Shown here: one piece after another, positions 24,701 to 34,691 of the stretch
How the letters are laid out: every line of letters starts with the position of its first letter
Numbering within the stretch: the stretch's first letter is position 1
Source: DATKEJ01 sp963768715
GTDB lineage: Bacteria; Bacteroidota; Rhodothermia; Rhodothermales; DATKEJ01
Length of the DNA: 64,000 nt
NCBI GenBank assembly: GCA_963768715.1
Contig: CAVYJC010000005.1
Span: 186,001 to 250,000 of the forward strand
Reading direction: 5' to 3'
Program-made: the position numbers and the translations under genes
The notes under the pieces: model-generated
Database searches by the model: none
What the model was told of the DNA's origin: nothing
Seen by the model: only the letters and a program-made list of their open reading frames with translations

Positions 24701-25128
24701 TCGTACCGAATATCGAATCGAAGGAGGCCTTGGGAATAGATATTCATCCACAGGACGTTGCGATTCACGGGATCGTTGACGATCTGTATCCTGCTCCCCA
24801 GGGAACGGGTCGCTTGGCCTGTCGGGTACGGGTAATACTTATGGGAGCCCGATTTCGGGTCGAGCCTGAAGAGCCCGGTCATCGAGGCCGCCCAGATGAC
24901 GCCGGGTTCGGTTGGCCGTTCAAATGAGGTGTCGAAATCGAATTTCCGGGCAACAGCAGCATTACTCCCATCCGACCCATCCTCAGGCAAGAGAAAATGT
25001 TCGAATACGCCGGGATTGGCAGGATCTACTCTGTTCAGACCACGACTCGTACTGACCCAGAGTCTACCCTCGGTGTCACGCATGATGTCTGCCATAGCGT
25101 CTGAGCTAATACTGGAAGCCTCGTCGAG
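21721..25128 (-). CDS. K5 histidine kinase, most of propeller plus kinase core (frameshifted)
   Basis: 1136 codons beginning in frame at 'DEASSISSDAMADIMRDTEG', through about 11 blades, Y_Y_Y, transmembrane helix, coiled coil, GAF-like domain, H-box, N box 'NLIGNAFDAL' and 'GTGLGLSMAYDIVTKGHAGT' (A instead of the usual G). A missing base at about 25,127-25,130 ('HDS-DEAS') separates it from the N-terminal part. The kinase half is most similar to that of K3 ('EVVVERSYDDTVGRVDVV'). Confidence 0.82.
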   Translation of the reverse strand, partial: LDEASSISSDAMADIMRDTEGRLWVSTSRGLNRVDPANPGVFEHFLLPEDGSDGSNAAVARKFDFDTSFERPTEPGVIWAASMTGLFRLDPKSGSHKYYPYPTGQATRSLGSRIQIVNDPVNRNVLWMNIYSQGLLRFDIRYEQFVQYKANPDDPNSLQSDRVLTLFGDRSGTIWAGSFGHGVDRFTPAASGVQLMRAGSQPNRGLPSPLVWGVTETPDGMLWVATMDESGKAALSRIDRSTGLARHFRHDPNDPHSIPTGSVLQVMTDRNGTLWVGGTGPVPLARFESATGSFRQFRYDPSDSGGLPSRSVGAMHMDRGGALWIGSADGKGLIRLDVTSNIFETFPLDIKAAIWAISEDRSGTLWLGTSGVGLVRFDPVTGQTQRFVHDVNDTTSIASDNIQAILQRSSDQDVVWVGTDHGISRLDVSTGLFTHFDRSDGMPDNTVYTMLEDAAGRIWMSTNRGLSRFTPETGEFRNYGMEVGLQALEFAQWGAYKSPSGEMFFGGINGLNAFFPNDLTGNSTPPEVALVDLKLNNVSIAKSGLRLDEPVPAIDRLVLDHTQKDLTFDFAALHFENPEKNQFAYKLEGYDSDWVMIGQGHTASFTNLSPGDYIFHVKAANSDGVWNEEGTSVAIVITPPFWATWWFRLLALIGFSGLLYAGYALRVRQIADRSRMLEAEVGKRTAELNESKDRLELTNEQLEQSHTIVQAINQETSFRRLLTKILEEARVIRGVEKATALIRMEDDLFHVRASSGWDVSQMQHIRLTRKQAHERYVEQASELAENIFVAKNVGERAGTEEMAEFGHVASFLVLRIVVEGDVTAYLVFDNLTDPDAFDQRDVSLLERLREHIQSAFTKTRILEDLQHTLDDLRSTQDRLIQSEKMASLGQLTAGIAHEIKNPLNFVNNFSDVTTELATELTEEMERLKKKLPAEDLAELASIVDNLSLNAKKIGEHGKRADAIVKNMLEHSKVGEGERSSTDLNELLDEYVTLARHGLEARGGGFEVVVERSYDDTVGRVDVVPQDMGRVFMNLIGNAFDALKEHGSRGGAPTVSVSTAKIDGMVEIRFKDNGPGIPPKVMVRIFEPFFTTKPTGSGTGLGLSMAYDIVTKGHAGTLDVESEEGEGATFVVRLPV

Positions 25129-26156
25129 TCATGACGAAAATGGGTCACCACGTCCGACGTAGGATCAATGCGGTCAAGTCCACCGCTCGTGGCCACCCAG
25201 ACATACCCACTCGAATCCGGCTGAACCACCCAGGTGGCCGATCCTCCCACGGTTGTGGAATCATCGGGGTCATGGCGCCAGTTGCGAAAACGCTCGGTGG
25301 CCCGATCCAACCTTCCAACTCCGGCAGTCGTCGCAAACCAGACATATCCATCCCGATCTTCGGCGATCTCCATCACCCACCCTTCGGGAATGCTTTCGGA
25401 ATTGAATGCCTCGGTTTCGTACAGCTTGAACTCATGTCCGTCGTATCGATCGACCCCGTTCTGCGTGCCGATCCACATGAAGCCGTACCGATCCTGATAG
25501 ATCGATTCGACGACCGACATGGCGAGGCCGTCTTCGATGCTCAGGTTCTCGAAACGGACGGGAAGGGGGCGGTCGGAGATCGCAGCCGGCATTTCGGACT
25601 CGCGCACTTGCTGCGCGTTCGCCGCTGACGCCGCAAATCCAAACAGAAATGCAAAAATCAAAATGCAAAACGCAAAATGACGTCCGAAGTGCGGAGTGCG
25701 GAGTGCGACGTGCCGGGTGCCAGGTGCCGCCACCTCGTCATTCCCGCGAAGGCGGGAATCCAGGAAACGACGGGAGTCGGGGGCCGGTGCCGCGTGCCGG
25801 GTGCCGCGTGCCGGCACCTCGTCATTCCCGCGTGGACGGGAATCTGTAAGGCGTCCGATGTCCGACCGACCAGGCGGGGTGCACCGCCGGCTGTCCCCCT
25901 TGGAGGGGGGCAGTCCCGACGCAATTGGGACGGGGGGTGTTACACCCCTCCTCGGCTCCGCCGAGGCTCCCCTCGAGGGGAGACGGTCGCGTCGATCCGA
26001 CGTTGCGGATTGGGGGTACTCGCGGTCCCCCTCACGAGGGGGCAGGCTAAGTGCGACGAAGGAGCGCGCAGCCGGGGGAGGTTGCGTTTCGGAATCACGA
26101 CCGACCTTCGAGGAGGCGAGCAAATTTGCGTTTTGCATTTTGATTTTTGAATTCAC
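25035..26156 (-). CDS. K5 histidine kinase, N-terminal part (frameshifted)
   Basis: 373 codons from a GTG overlapping the K6 stop (GTGA); the ATG at 'MQNANLLASS' is a second possible start. About 145 residues of translated repeats ('LPPREGD', 'SRPRGNDEV', 'RRFLDSRLRGND') precede the signal segment 'RHFAFCILIFAFLFGFAASAANAQ'. The first blades follow ('GFMWIGTQNGVDRYDG', 'GYVWFATTAGVGRLDR', 'GYVWVATSGGLDRID'). Homology continues in another frame after about 25,128. Confidence 0.78.
   Translation of the reverse strand: MNSKIKMQNANLLASSKVGRDSETQPPPAARSFVALSLPPREGDREYPQSATSDRRDRLPSRGASAEPRRGVTPPVPIASGLPPSKGDSRRCTPPGRSDIGRLTDSRPRGNDEVPARGTRHAAPAPDSRRFLDSRLRGNDEVAAPGTRHVALRTPHFGRHFAFCILIFAFLFGFAASAANAQQVRESEMPAAISDRPLPVRFENLSIEDGLAMSVVESIYQDRYGFMWIGTQNGVDRYDGHEFKLYETEAFNSESIPEGWVMEIAEDRDGYVWFATTAGVGRLDRATERFRNWRHDPDDSTTVGGSATWVVQPDSSGYVWVATSGGLDRIDPTSDVVTHFRHDSTRLPVLAQTLWQTSCVTPRVDSGSVRVVV
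25647..26154. repeat. Junction repeat block K6/K5
   Basis: Inverted A/T arms at about 25,647-25,680 and 26,120-26,154. Inside are two CATTCCCGCG...CGGGAATC palindromic units (about 25,738 and 25,822), a GTGCCGCGTGCCGGGTGCC motif, and a different family built of CCCCCTTGGAGGGGG and CCCCTCGAGGGG palindromes (25,895-26,085). All of it lies inside the K5 frame. Confidence 0.78.
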
Positions 26157-29100
26157 GCAGGCAGCCTCACAACGAACGTTGCTCCCTTACCTTCTTCCGA
26201 CTCCACGTCCAACGTCCCTCCATGCCCCTTCGTTACAATATCGTAACTCATTGATAATCCTAGACCTGTGCCAGAGCCGGTTGGCTTCGTAGTGAAGAAC
26301 GGTTCGAAGATTTTGGCATTGACTTTAGGCGGGATGCCCGGACCATTGTCGCTAACCCGGATCTCGACGGCGCCGTCGACAGCCGGCCCGTAATCACGGT
26401 CACGGCCGGATCCCCATTCGTTGGCGCCATGCTCCTTGAGTGCGTCAAAAGCGTTCCCGAGCAGGTTCATGAAGACGCGCCCCATGTCCTGCGGCACGAG
26501 ATTGACCTGGCCGATGGCGTCATCGAACTCACGGATGACGTCCACTTTGAATCCGCCACCACGAGCCTCCAATCCATGAACGGCGAGGGTGACGTACTCG
26601 TCGAGCAATTCGTTCAGATTAACTGACGTCCGTTCTCCTTCGCCCACTTTGGAGTGCTCGAGCATGTTCTGGACGATGGCGTCCGCGCGCTTGCCGTGTT
26701 CCCCGATCTTCTGCGCGTTGCGCGTGAGGCTTTCGAGCATCGATTCGAACTCGGCCACGAGATCGGCAGGCATTTCGGCTTTCCGCTTCGCGAGTTCCTC
26801 CGCCATTTCCGAGGCGACCTCGGAAGTTACATCCGAGAAGTTGTTCACGAAGTTCAGTGGATTCTTGATTTCGTGGGCGATGCCGGCTGTCAGCTGGCCA
26901 AGCGACGCCATCTTTTCGGACTGGATAAGCCGGTCCTGCGTCGACTGAAGAGAGGTCAGCGTTGTCTGCAGGTCTTCGAGGATCCGCGTCTTGATGAACG
27001 CCGAGGTAATGTGGTCTCTAAGTCGCTCGAGCAGCTCGATGTCATGCTGCTGGAAAGCATCCTCGTCCGTCAAGTTGTCAAACACCAGGTAGGCGACCAC
27101 TTTCTCTTCGACGCGAATGCGCAAAACGAGGAATGAGGCGACCTGCCCAAACTCGGCCATTTGCTCGGTCCCAACTCGTCCGCCTACATCTTTCGCCACG
27201 TAAATATCTTCGGCCACGCGCTCGGCCTGTTCCACGTACCGGCGGTGTGCCTCGCTTGAAGACAGAGAGATGTTCTGCATGGCATCAACGTCCCAGCCGG
27301 AGCTGGCTCGGACGTGAAACCGGTCGTCCTCCGGCATGTGAACGAGCGCCGTTGCCTTCTCCACTCCAGGAATGACGCGCGATTCCTCAAGAATCTTCGT
27401 CAGGAGGCGTCTGAAGCTGGTCTCCTGGTTGATCGCCTGGACGATGGTATGGCTTTGCTCGAGCTGGTTGTTGCTTGCCTTGAGGGCTGCCGTTCGGCTC
27501 GTTACTTCTCCCTCGAGCTCTCGCGCCCGAGAAGCGATCTGCTCGACGCGGATCCGATAACCGCCCACGATGATGCCGGCGAACGCGACAATCGCGAAGA
27601 GTCGGAACCACCAGGTGCCCCAGAAGGGCGGCTTGACGACAACGTGAATGGAAGCTCCTTCCTCGTTCCAAACGCCGTCGCTATTCGATGCCTTGACGCG
27701 GAACGTATAGGCCCCCGGGTCCAGGTTGGTGAAAGAAGCGGTCCGCTGATCGCCTACGTAGACCCAATCATCGTTCCAGCCTTCGAGCTTGTAGGCATAC
27801 TGATTGCGATGGGGATCGGCGTAATGAAAGGCAAGAAAATCGAACGTGATGTCGTTCTGGTCATGCGACAGCACGACTTCCTTGGTCTCCGCCAACGAGT
27901 GGTCGATCGGAACAACCCCCGTTTCCGTCACACTCTCGTTGAAAAGCTTAAGGTCAACCAGTGCAACCTGGGGAGGCCGATTGTTCTCCGAGAGCTCGTT
28001 CGGGTAGAAACTGTTGAGTCCGTTCGTTCCTCCGAAGAACATTTCACCCGATGGTCCACGATGAAATGCGAAACTGTTGAACTCGAGCCCCTGCAGTCCG
28101 ATGTCGGCCCCGTAGTTCCTGAACGTTTCGGTATCCGGATCAAACCGCGAAAGACCGCGGTTTGTCGAGATCCAGAATCGGCCTTCGTCATCTTCAACAA
28201 AGCCATAGGTGCCGTTGTTGGCGAGTCCTTCGCGAACGGTGTAATGCTGGAATTTGCCCGTCGAAACGTCCAGCCTGTTCAGCCCACCACCGTACGTGGT
28301 ACACCAGATGATGCCCGGTTCGCGTGATCTTTCATGAGCGTAAGTTACCAGTGGGGCAGCCACCGTTGACGGATCGGACGGGTCACTCAAATAGCGTGTT
28401 ACACGGCCCGACTTAGGATCCAGACGGTTCAGGCCATTACGCGTGCCGACCCAGATGAATCCAGCCAGATCCTCGGTTATGGAATAGGGGCCGCCAGACA
28501 GCGAGTTCGGGTCATCCCGATCGACGTAGAAATTCGTGAAGTATCCCGGATGATCAAGGCTCATTCTGGATACGCCGTTACCGGTCCCCACCCAGATGTT
28601 GCCTCCGTGATCCTCGAACAGGGTGACTATGTCGTTGTCGCTGATACTATTTGGGTCGCTCGCAATCTTTCGAAAGTGATCGAAGCGTCCCGTGGACCGA
28701 TTAAGCCTGTCCATTCCATTGCCGGATCCAACCCAAAGTGCTCCCCGGCTGTCTTCAAGGATAGCGTCGACCGGGCCTTGACTCCTCGAGGTGGGATCCC
28801 GTTCATCGTGCACATAATGCGTAGCGCGATTGTTGGCGCGATCGATGGCCGTCAGCATCCAGCCGTCGGTCCCGACGTCGCCAACCCATACGATGCCGTC
28901 TCTTGATTGGTAGATCCCGTAGACGGACGGTTGACCGAGAGACATCGGATCACCGGCCGTACTGCGATAGTGGGCGACGCCGACGGACGACGGATCGAAT
29001 TTCGACACGCCAAACGGTGCCCCGCCTAACCAGATGATTCCCGAACGATCCGTGCGGATTGCATAGAATTGACCGTCAGGCAAACTGGTCGGATTGTTCG

Positions 29101-30439
29101 GATCGTGCCGATAGATCGAATACGAGCCGGATCGGATGTCGAAACGTGTCAGGACGCCGGAGTAAACCGGGGCCCAGATGACGCCAGGATTAATCGGATC
29201 GGCCGTGAGATCTACGATTGGTGCACACGGTCCATCAACATCCGGAACGAAACGTTCGGCTGCTTCCGACGCAACGTCGAAACGAACAAGACCGTACGTG
29301 GTCCCAATCCAGAGCACGCCGGGCTCCTGCTGCCTTTCGAGCATGACGCCGAACCCGGACCTGTTCGATCCGTCAAAAGAGCAGGCAGCCGGGTCATGTC
29401 CCATCATGTACCGTCGGAAACGGCCGTCCTCTGCAGACTCCAGACGGTTGAATCCGTACGCCGTCCCAACCCAAATGGTGCCTTCCGAATCCTGAAACAG
29501 ACGAAAGGCAGCCTCGGCGGTCAATGATGTCGAATCCGCAGGATCGTGCGTATAGTGGGTGGCGGCCCAGTTGCGATCCGGGTCGAGGCGATCGACGCCT
29601 TTGTCCGTCGCCACCCAGATCTTCCCGTCGCTTGCAACCAGTACGTCATTGATGTTGTCGGACGCCAAGGTCGTGGAGTCCGCGGGGTCGTGTCGGAAGT
29701 GTGTCGCGACGTCTCGCACGGGGTCGAGCCGGTTCAAGCCGGCCCTGGCCGTTCCAACCCACAGAAAGCCTTCCTCGTCCTCAGCGATTCTCGACAACCA
29801 CGAGTCGGTCAGCGTCGTGCTATCGAACGGCTGATGCGCATACACCTTGAATTCGTATCCATCCCACCTGTCGAGGCCGTCCTGCGTAGCAAACCACATG
29901 AAGCCCTGATGGTCCTGCAGAATGTCAAAAGCGGATCCCTGCGATAGTCCGTCCTCCACACCGAGGTGCTCGAAACGCGGTGATATGGTTCGGGTGTTGA
30001 GCGGGTTTGGGAGCTCCTGGCGTTGGATCTGGCTTTTCGCCGGCGAAGCCGCGAAAAGCAATGCAAAATTCAGAATTAAGAACGCAAAATGACGTGCGAA
30101 CTGCGGGGTGCGACGTGCCACTACCGTGTCATTCCCGCGAAGGTCGAAGACCCGGCGAAGCACGCAAGCGCGTGCGAAGCCTGGGCGGGAATCCAGGAAA
30201 CGGCGGTAGTCGGGGGCCGGTGCCGCGTGCCGGGTGCCGCGTGCCGGCACCTCGTCATTCCCGCGAAGGGCCTGCCCGGCGTAGCCAGGCGAAGTCGGGC
30301 GGGAATCCAGGAAACGGCGGTAGCATGGATCCCCGCCTTCGCGGGGATGACGTGCAGGAGTGGTCAGCCTCCATTCCGCGTTCATCATTCCGCGATCCTC
30401 ATTCAAATCTGCCGTCTGATGTCTGATGTCTGAAGTCAA
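26153..30439 (-). CDS. K6 propeller sensor histidine kinase
   Basis: 1428 residues, uninterrupted, from a TTG overlapping the K7 stop (TTGA). Repeat-derived residues run to about 130, then the export segment 'RHFAFLILNFALLFAASPAKSQ', about 14 blades, Y_Y_Y ('PGAYTFRVKASNSDGVWNE'), transmembrane helix, GAF-like domain, H1189, N box 'NLLGNAFDAL', 'DNGPGIP' and 'GTGLGLSMSYD'. Between the N box and G1, residues 'NEWGSGRDRDYGPA' do not match the 'PTVTVST' strand of the paralogues, whereas another frame reads 'NGDPAVTVITG'. A compensated pair of indels at about 26,385-26,425 is likely. The cytoplasmic core is otherwise intact. Confidence 0.87.
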   Translation of the reverse strand: MTSDIRHQTADLNEDRGMMNAEWRLTTPARHPREGGDPCYRRFLDSRPTSPGYAGQALRGNDEVPARGTRHAAPAPDYRRFLDSRPGFARACVLRRVFDLRGNDTVVARRTPQFARHFAFLILNFALLFAASPAKSQIQRQELPNPLNTRTISPRFEHLGVEDGLSQGSAFDILQDHQGFMWFATQDGLDRWDGYEFKVYAHQPFDSTTLTDSWLSRIAEDEEGFLWVGTARAGLNRLDPVRDVATHFRHDPADSTTLASDNINDVLVASDGKIWVATDKGVDRLDPDRNWAATHYTHDPADSTSLTAEAAFRLFQDSEGTIWVGTAYGFNRLESAEDGRFRRYMMGHDPAACSFDGSNRSGFGVMLERQQEPGVLWIGTTYGLVRFDVASEAAERFVPDVDGPCAPIVDLTADPINPGVIWAPVYSGVLTRFDIRSGSYSIYRHDPNNPTSLPDGQFYAIRTDRSGIIWLGGAPFGVSKFDPSSVGVAHYRSTAGDPMSLGQPSVYGIYQSRDGIVWVGDVGTDGWMLTAIDRANNRATHYVHDERDPTSRSQGPVDAILEDSRGALWVGSGNGMDRLNRSTGRFDHFRKIASDPNSISDNDIVTLFEDHGGNIWVGTGNGVSRMSLDHPGYFTNFYVDRDDPNSLSGGPYSITEDLAGFIWVGTRNGLNRLDPKSGRVTRYLSDPSDPSTVAAPLVTYAHERSREPGIIWCTTYGGGLNRLDVSTGKFQHYTVREGLANNGTYGFVEDDEGRFWISTNRGLSRFDPDTETFRNYGADIGLQGLEFNSFAFHRGPSGEMFFGGTNGLNSFYPNELSENNRPPQVALVDLKLFNESVTETGVVPIDHSLAETKEVVLSHDQNDITFDFLAFHYADPHRNQYAYKLEGWNDDWVYVGDQRTASFTNLDPGAYTFRVKASNSDGVWNEEGASIHVVVKPPFWGTWWFRLFAIVAFAGIIVGGYRIRVEQIASRARELEGEVTSRTAALKASNNQLEQSHTIVQAINQETSFRRLLTKILEESRVIPGVEKATALVHMPEDDRFHVRASSGWDVDAMQNISLSSSEAHRRYVEQAERVAEDIYVAKDVGGRVGTEQMAEFGQVASFLVLRIRVEEKVVAYLVFDNLTDEDAFQQHDIELLERLRDHITSAFIKTRILEDLQTTLTSLQSTQDRLIQSEKMASLGQLTAGIAHEIKNPLNFVNNFSDVTSEVASEMAEELAKRKAEMPADLVAEFESMLESLTRNAQKIGEHGKRADAIVQNMLEHSKVGEGERTSVNLNELLDEYVTLAVHGLEARGGGFKVDVIREFDDAIGQVNLVPQDMGRVFMNLLGNAFDALKEHGANEWGSGRDRDYGPAVDGAVEIRVSDNGPGIPPKVNAKIFEPFFTTKPTGSGTGLGLSMSYDIVTKGHGGTLDVESEEGKGATFVVRLPA
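30058..30439. repeat. Junction repeat block K7/K6
   Basis: The left A/T arm (30,058-30,095) encodes the K6 signal core. Then follow palindromic units interrupted by inserts containing GAAG...GCACGCAAGCG (30,127-30,190) and AAGGGCCTGCCCGGCGTAGCC (30,262-30,300), and ATCCCCGCCTTCGCGGGGAT (about 30,330). There is no A/T right arm; TGTCTGATGTCTGA repeats occupy its place. Confidence 0.72.
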
Positions 30440-33400
30440 CTTGGCAGCCTCACAATAAACGTCGCACCCTGTCCTTCCTCCGACTCGACGTCCAACGTCC
30501 CGCCGTGCCCCTTCGTCACGATATCATAACTCATTGATAATCCTAGACCTGTGCCCGATCCTGTCGGCTTGGTGGTGAAGAACGGTTCGAAGATTTTGGC
30601 TTTGACTTTGGGGGGGATACCGGGACCGTTGTCCTTGATCCGAATCTCGACTCATGCCGTCGGATCTTGCCGTGCTGACGGAAACGGTCGGCGTAGCGTT
30701 CCCTGCACCGTGTTCCTTCAGCGCATCGAAGGCATTGCTGATCAGATTCATGAAGACGCGACCCAATTCCTGGGGTACGACGTCGACCTTGCCGATGGAT
30801 TCGTCGAAGTGCTTCTCGAGTGCGACCTCGAAACCGCCGCCGCGCGCCTCGAGTCCGTGGCGGGCCAATGTCAGGTACTCGGCGAGCAGGTCGTTCAGAT
30901 CCGTCGGGTGGCGTTCTCCTTCGCCGGACTTCGAGTGCTCGAGCATGTTCTGCACGATCGCATCAGCGCGCTTTCCGTGCTCGGCGATTTTCTGGGCGTT
31001 GCGCTTGAGGCTCTCGATCATGTCCTCGAAGTCGCCAACCAAATCTGCAGGCATCTCGTCCCGCCGCTTTGCCAGCTCCTCTGCCATTTCGGCCGCGACT
31101 TCCGTCGTCACGTCCGAGAAGTTGTTCACGAAGTTCAGCGGGTTCTTGATCTCGTGGGCGATGCCGGCCGTCAGTTGGCCGAGCGAAGCCATCTTCTCGG
31201 ACTGGACGAGGCGATCCTGCGTCGTGCGAAGGTCGTCCAGCGTGTGCTGGAGGTCCTCGAGGATGCGCGTCTTGATGAAGGCGGACTGGATATGCTCGCT
31301 GAGTCTTTCCAGCAGGGACACGTCGCGCTGGTCGAACGCTTCGGGATCGGTCAGATTGTCGAATACGAGATAGGCCGTGACGTCGCCGTCGACCATGACC
31401 CGAAGGATTAGAAAGGAGGCCACGCGGCCGAACTCAGCCAGCTGCTCCGTGCCGGCGCGATCGGCAACGTTCTTCGCGACGAAGATGTTCTTTCCGACCT
31501 CCTCCGCCTGCTCGACATAACGCTGGTGCGCCTGCTTCGGCGTGAGGCGGATGCCCTGCATGCTCGGCCACGTCCCAACCCGAAGCTGGCCCGCACATGG
31601 AAGAGGTCGTCCGGCATACGGATGAGCGCCGTCGCCTTCTCCACGCCGGGGATGACCCGTGCTTCCTCCATGAATCTTCGTCAGCAGTCGTCGGAAGCTC
31701 GTCTCCTGGTTGATCGCCTCGACGATGGTATGGCTCTGTTCGAGCTGCTCGTTCGTGAGCTCGAGCCGATCCTTACTTTCCTTCAGTTCCGCCGTCCTCT
31801 TCCCGACCTCGGCCTCGAGCGCCGCGGTTGCGCTCGTGCGATCTGTCTCACGCGGAGGCGAACTCCGCCATATACGACGCCTCCGAACACCAACACAGCA
31901 AAGATCCGGAACCACCACGTGGCCCAGAACGGCGGTGTGATCGTGATTCCGATCGCCGTTCCCTCCTCATTCCAGACTCCGTCGCTGTTTGCAGCTTTGA
32001 CGCGAAACGTGTATTGCCCCGGGGGCAGGTTCGTGTAAGAGGCCGTGCGGCGGTGACCGCTCATCACCCAATCCTTGTCGAAGCCTTCGAGCTCGTAGGC
32101 GTACTGGTTCTTTTCGGGATTCTCAAAGTGCAGTGCCACAAAGTCGAAACTGACGTCCCGATGCGTATAGTCGAGCGTGAGCTCCTTCGTGGCTTGAAGG
32201 GGGGCGTCCAAATGCAACGCACCTGAGGAGGAGACGCTCTGGTTCGACAGTTTCAGATCGACGATTGCGACTTGAGGCGGCGTGTTGTTTTCCGACAACT
32301 CGTTGGGATAGAAGGCATTGAGCCCATTAATTCCACCGAAGAATAACTCGCCGTCTGGCGCCTTGTATGCTGACGCCTGATCGAACTCCAGTGCCTGGAG
32401 ACCGATCTCGAGACCATAGTTTCGGAATTCGCCGGTTTCCGGAGTGAACCGGGAGAGGCCTCTGTTCGTCGTCATCCACAAGCGTCCCGCATCATCCTCC
32501 AGCATCGCGTAAATATTGTTGTTCACGAGTCCGTCGGATTCATCGAACAACTCGAAGCGGCCGGTCGCCACGTCCAGTCGATCCAGACCCGATCCCGTGC
32601 CGAGCCAGAGGATTCCGGGTTCCTTCGATCGCTCCAGCAGGGCAGCTACCCCGTCGCTGCTCACCGAGTTCGTATCGGATACGTCGTACCGGTAGTGATC
32701 GGCCTTTCCGGTCACAGGATCGAACCGTGCCAGACCGTCATGACGCGAGCCGAGCCACAGGGTCCCCGCCTGGTCTTCCGTTATAAATTCAACCAATTTC
32801 GGTATGCCGCTTCCGGGATCATCGCTCAGATAGTTCTTGAATCTGCCAGTCGTCCGATCCATCCGGCTTAGCCCTGAATTCGTGCTGAACCAGAGAACAC
32901 CGCTTCGATCCTCGAAGGCATCGTGGGTGGAGTTGTCAGGAATGCTGGTCGGATCGCCGTCGATGTGCCGAAAGTGAACGAATCGGTTGGTGCCGGGGAC
33001 GTAACGATTGATGCCGGCTCCAAATAGGCCGGTTACCCAGACCGTTCCGGATCGATCGATCAGAACGCGATAATACTGGCCGACACTCAGGCTGCTTGGG
33101 TCGTTCTCGCGGTGCTCGAAATGCTGAAACTTCCCTGTCTCCCGATCGATATGGCTAACGCGGTGTCGGCTCGACTCGTCCTGGGTCGAGACCCACAGCG
33201 TGCCGTCCGGCGCCTCGGCGATACTCCAGACGCTCGCTCCCGGAAGCATTCCGTTCGGGCCGTTCGTAGATCGGTAGTTTGAAACGCCAGCCGAGGCCGG
33301 ATTGAATCGATCGGCGCCGCTTCCTTCCGTACCGACCCAGATCGTACCGGAGCGATCGACGTAGATCGTTTCCACCGCGTTCGATGTCAGACCGGTCGGA

Positions 33401-34682
33401 TTGTCGCGATCCGACTTGAACGTCGCGAATTGTTCGTTTCGGATGTCAAAACGCTGCAAACCTTCGCCGTAGGTATTCAGCCACAAGACGTTCCGGTTAA
33501 CCGGATCTTGCACAAGTTGCCCCGTACCATCGTAACCTTCCGGCCGATCTCCAAACGGATAAGGGTATCGATTCGTGTCGCCCGTTTCAGGATCGAATCG
33601 CACGAGCGCGTCGCCGGCCAGGAGCCATAGCACCCCCGGCTCGACGGGCCGCTCAAATACGGCATAGATGCAGCTCCTCGGCCGAAGCGTCGTCCGGATC
33701 AACCAGATATCGTTCAAATTTGCCGTGACCGCCAGGCAACAGTTTGTCGAGCCCGTTTGCGGTTCCAAACCACGTGGCCCCCGCCGCCTCCGTAATCGCA
33801 TAGACGCGATCGTTCGAGATACTGGCCGAATCCTTCGCGTCGTGGCGGAAGTGTTCAACCTCCCCGGAAGCGGGATCGAGCAAATCCAGTCCCGCACGGT
33901 ATGAGATCCACACTTGACCTGCCTCAGTCGGCAGAAGCCCATGAACTTCGTTCGATGCGATCGACTGCGGATTATCCGGGTCGTGTCGATAGTGCGTAAA
34001 TGTCTCCGTCACCCGATTCATTCTTGCCACGCCATCCCATGTGGCAAACCAAAGGCTTCCGTCCTTGTCTTCGGCGATGTCGACTACCCAGCCATCAGGG
34101 AAACTCTCCGGATCGAACGGCTCGGATTTGTACACCTTGACCTCGTAGCCGTCGAAACGGTTGACGCCGTCCTGGCCGCCGATCCAGATGAAGCCGTAAC
34201 CGATCCTGAAAGATGCTATAAGCGACAGACATCGAGAGGCCGTCTTCAACGCTCAGGTTCGTGACGCGAATGGGGAGGGGGCGGTCGGAGATGGGTGGGG
34301 GGAGCTCGGACTGTTGGAGGTTCTGCGCGTTCACGGTCGCGAACGCGAATGCAGACATAAATGCAAAATGCAAAATGCAAAGCGCAAATTTGAGCCTGCC
34401 CGGCGTAGCTCCGAACACGTTCGGGGCGAAGACGGGTCCGGAGTCCGGGGTCCGGGGTCCGAAGTGCCGGGTGCCACGTGCGACGTGCCGGGTGCCAGGT
34501 GTGGCCACCTCGTCATTCCCGCGAAGGCGGGAATCCAGGAAACGGTGGTAGCGTAGATCCCCGCCTGCGCGGGGATGACACACCGCGTCCTGGGTCCGGA
34601 GTCTTAGGTCCAGCGTCCACGCCCTCTGAGCGATTCGTACGACTTCGGGGATTAGCCTCATTTTGCGATTTGAATTTTGCAT
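30436..34682 (-). pseudogene. K7 propeller sensor histidine kinase, broken by at least six frameshifts
   Basis: Every domain is present but in several frames. The leader and signal 'KFALCILHFAFMSAFAFATVNAQ' with first blade run 34,682 to about 34,198; blades to about 33,672; most of the propeller, Y_Y_Y and transmembrane helix to about 31,830; then coiled coil, GAF-like domain and H-box with further shifts near 31,672 and 31,575. The HATPase_c domain is interrupted near 30,654 by one extra base. The tail in the correct frame gives 'VEIRIKDNGPGIPP' and ends 'RLPS' at 30,436. Shifts are mostly single-base insertions. This is one of the two most damaged copies. It starts at an ATG in right-arm sequence, 7 bases after the K8 stop. 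Confidence 0.85.
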
Positions 34683-34691
34683 TTTGAATTT
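34358..34691. repeat. Junction repeat block K8/K7
   Basis: The left arm (about 34,358-34,395, with three AAATGCAA words in tandem) encodes 'KFALCILHFAF'. The right arm (34,657-34,691) supplies 'MQNSNRKM'. Between them lie GTCCGGGGTCCGG motifs, CATTCCCGCGAAGGCGGGAAT (about 34,515) and ATCCCCGCCTGCGCGGGGAT (34,557-34,576). Confidence 0.78.
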
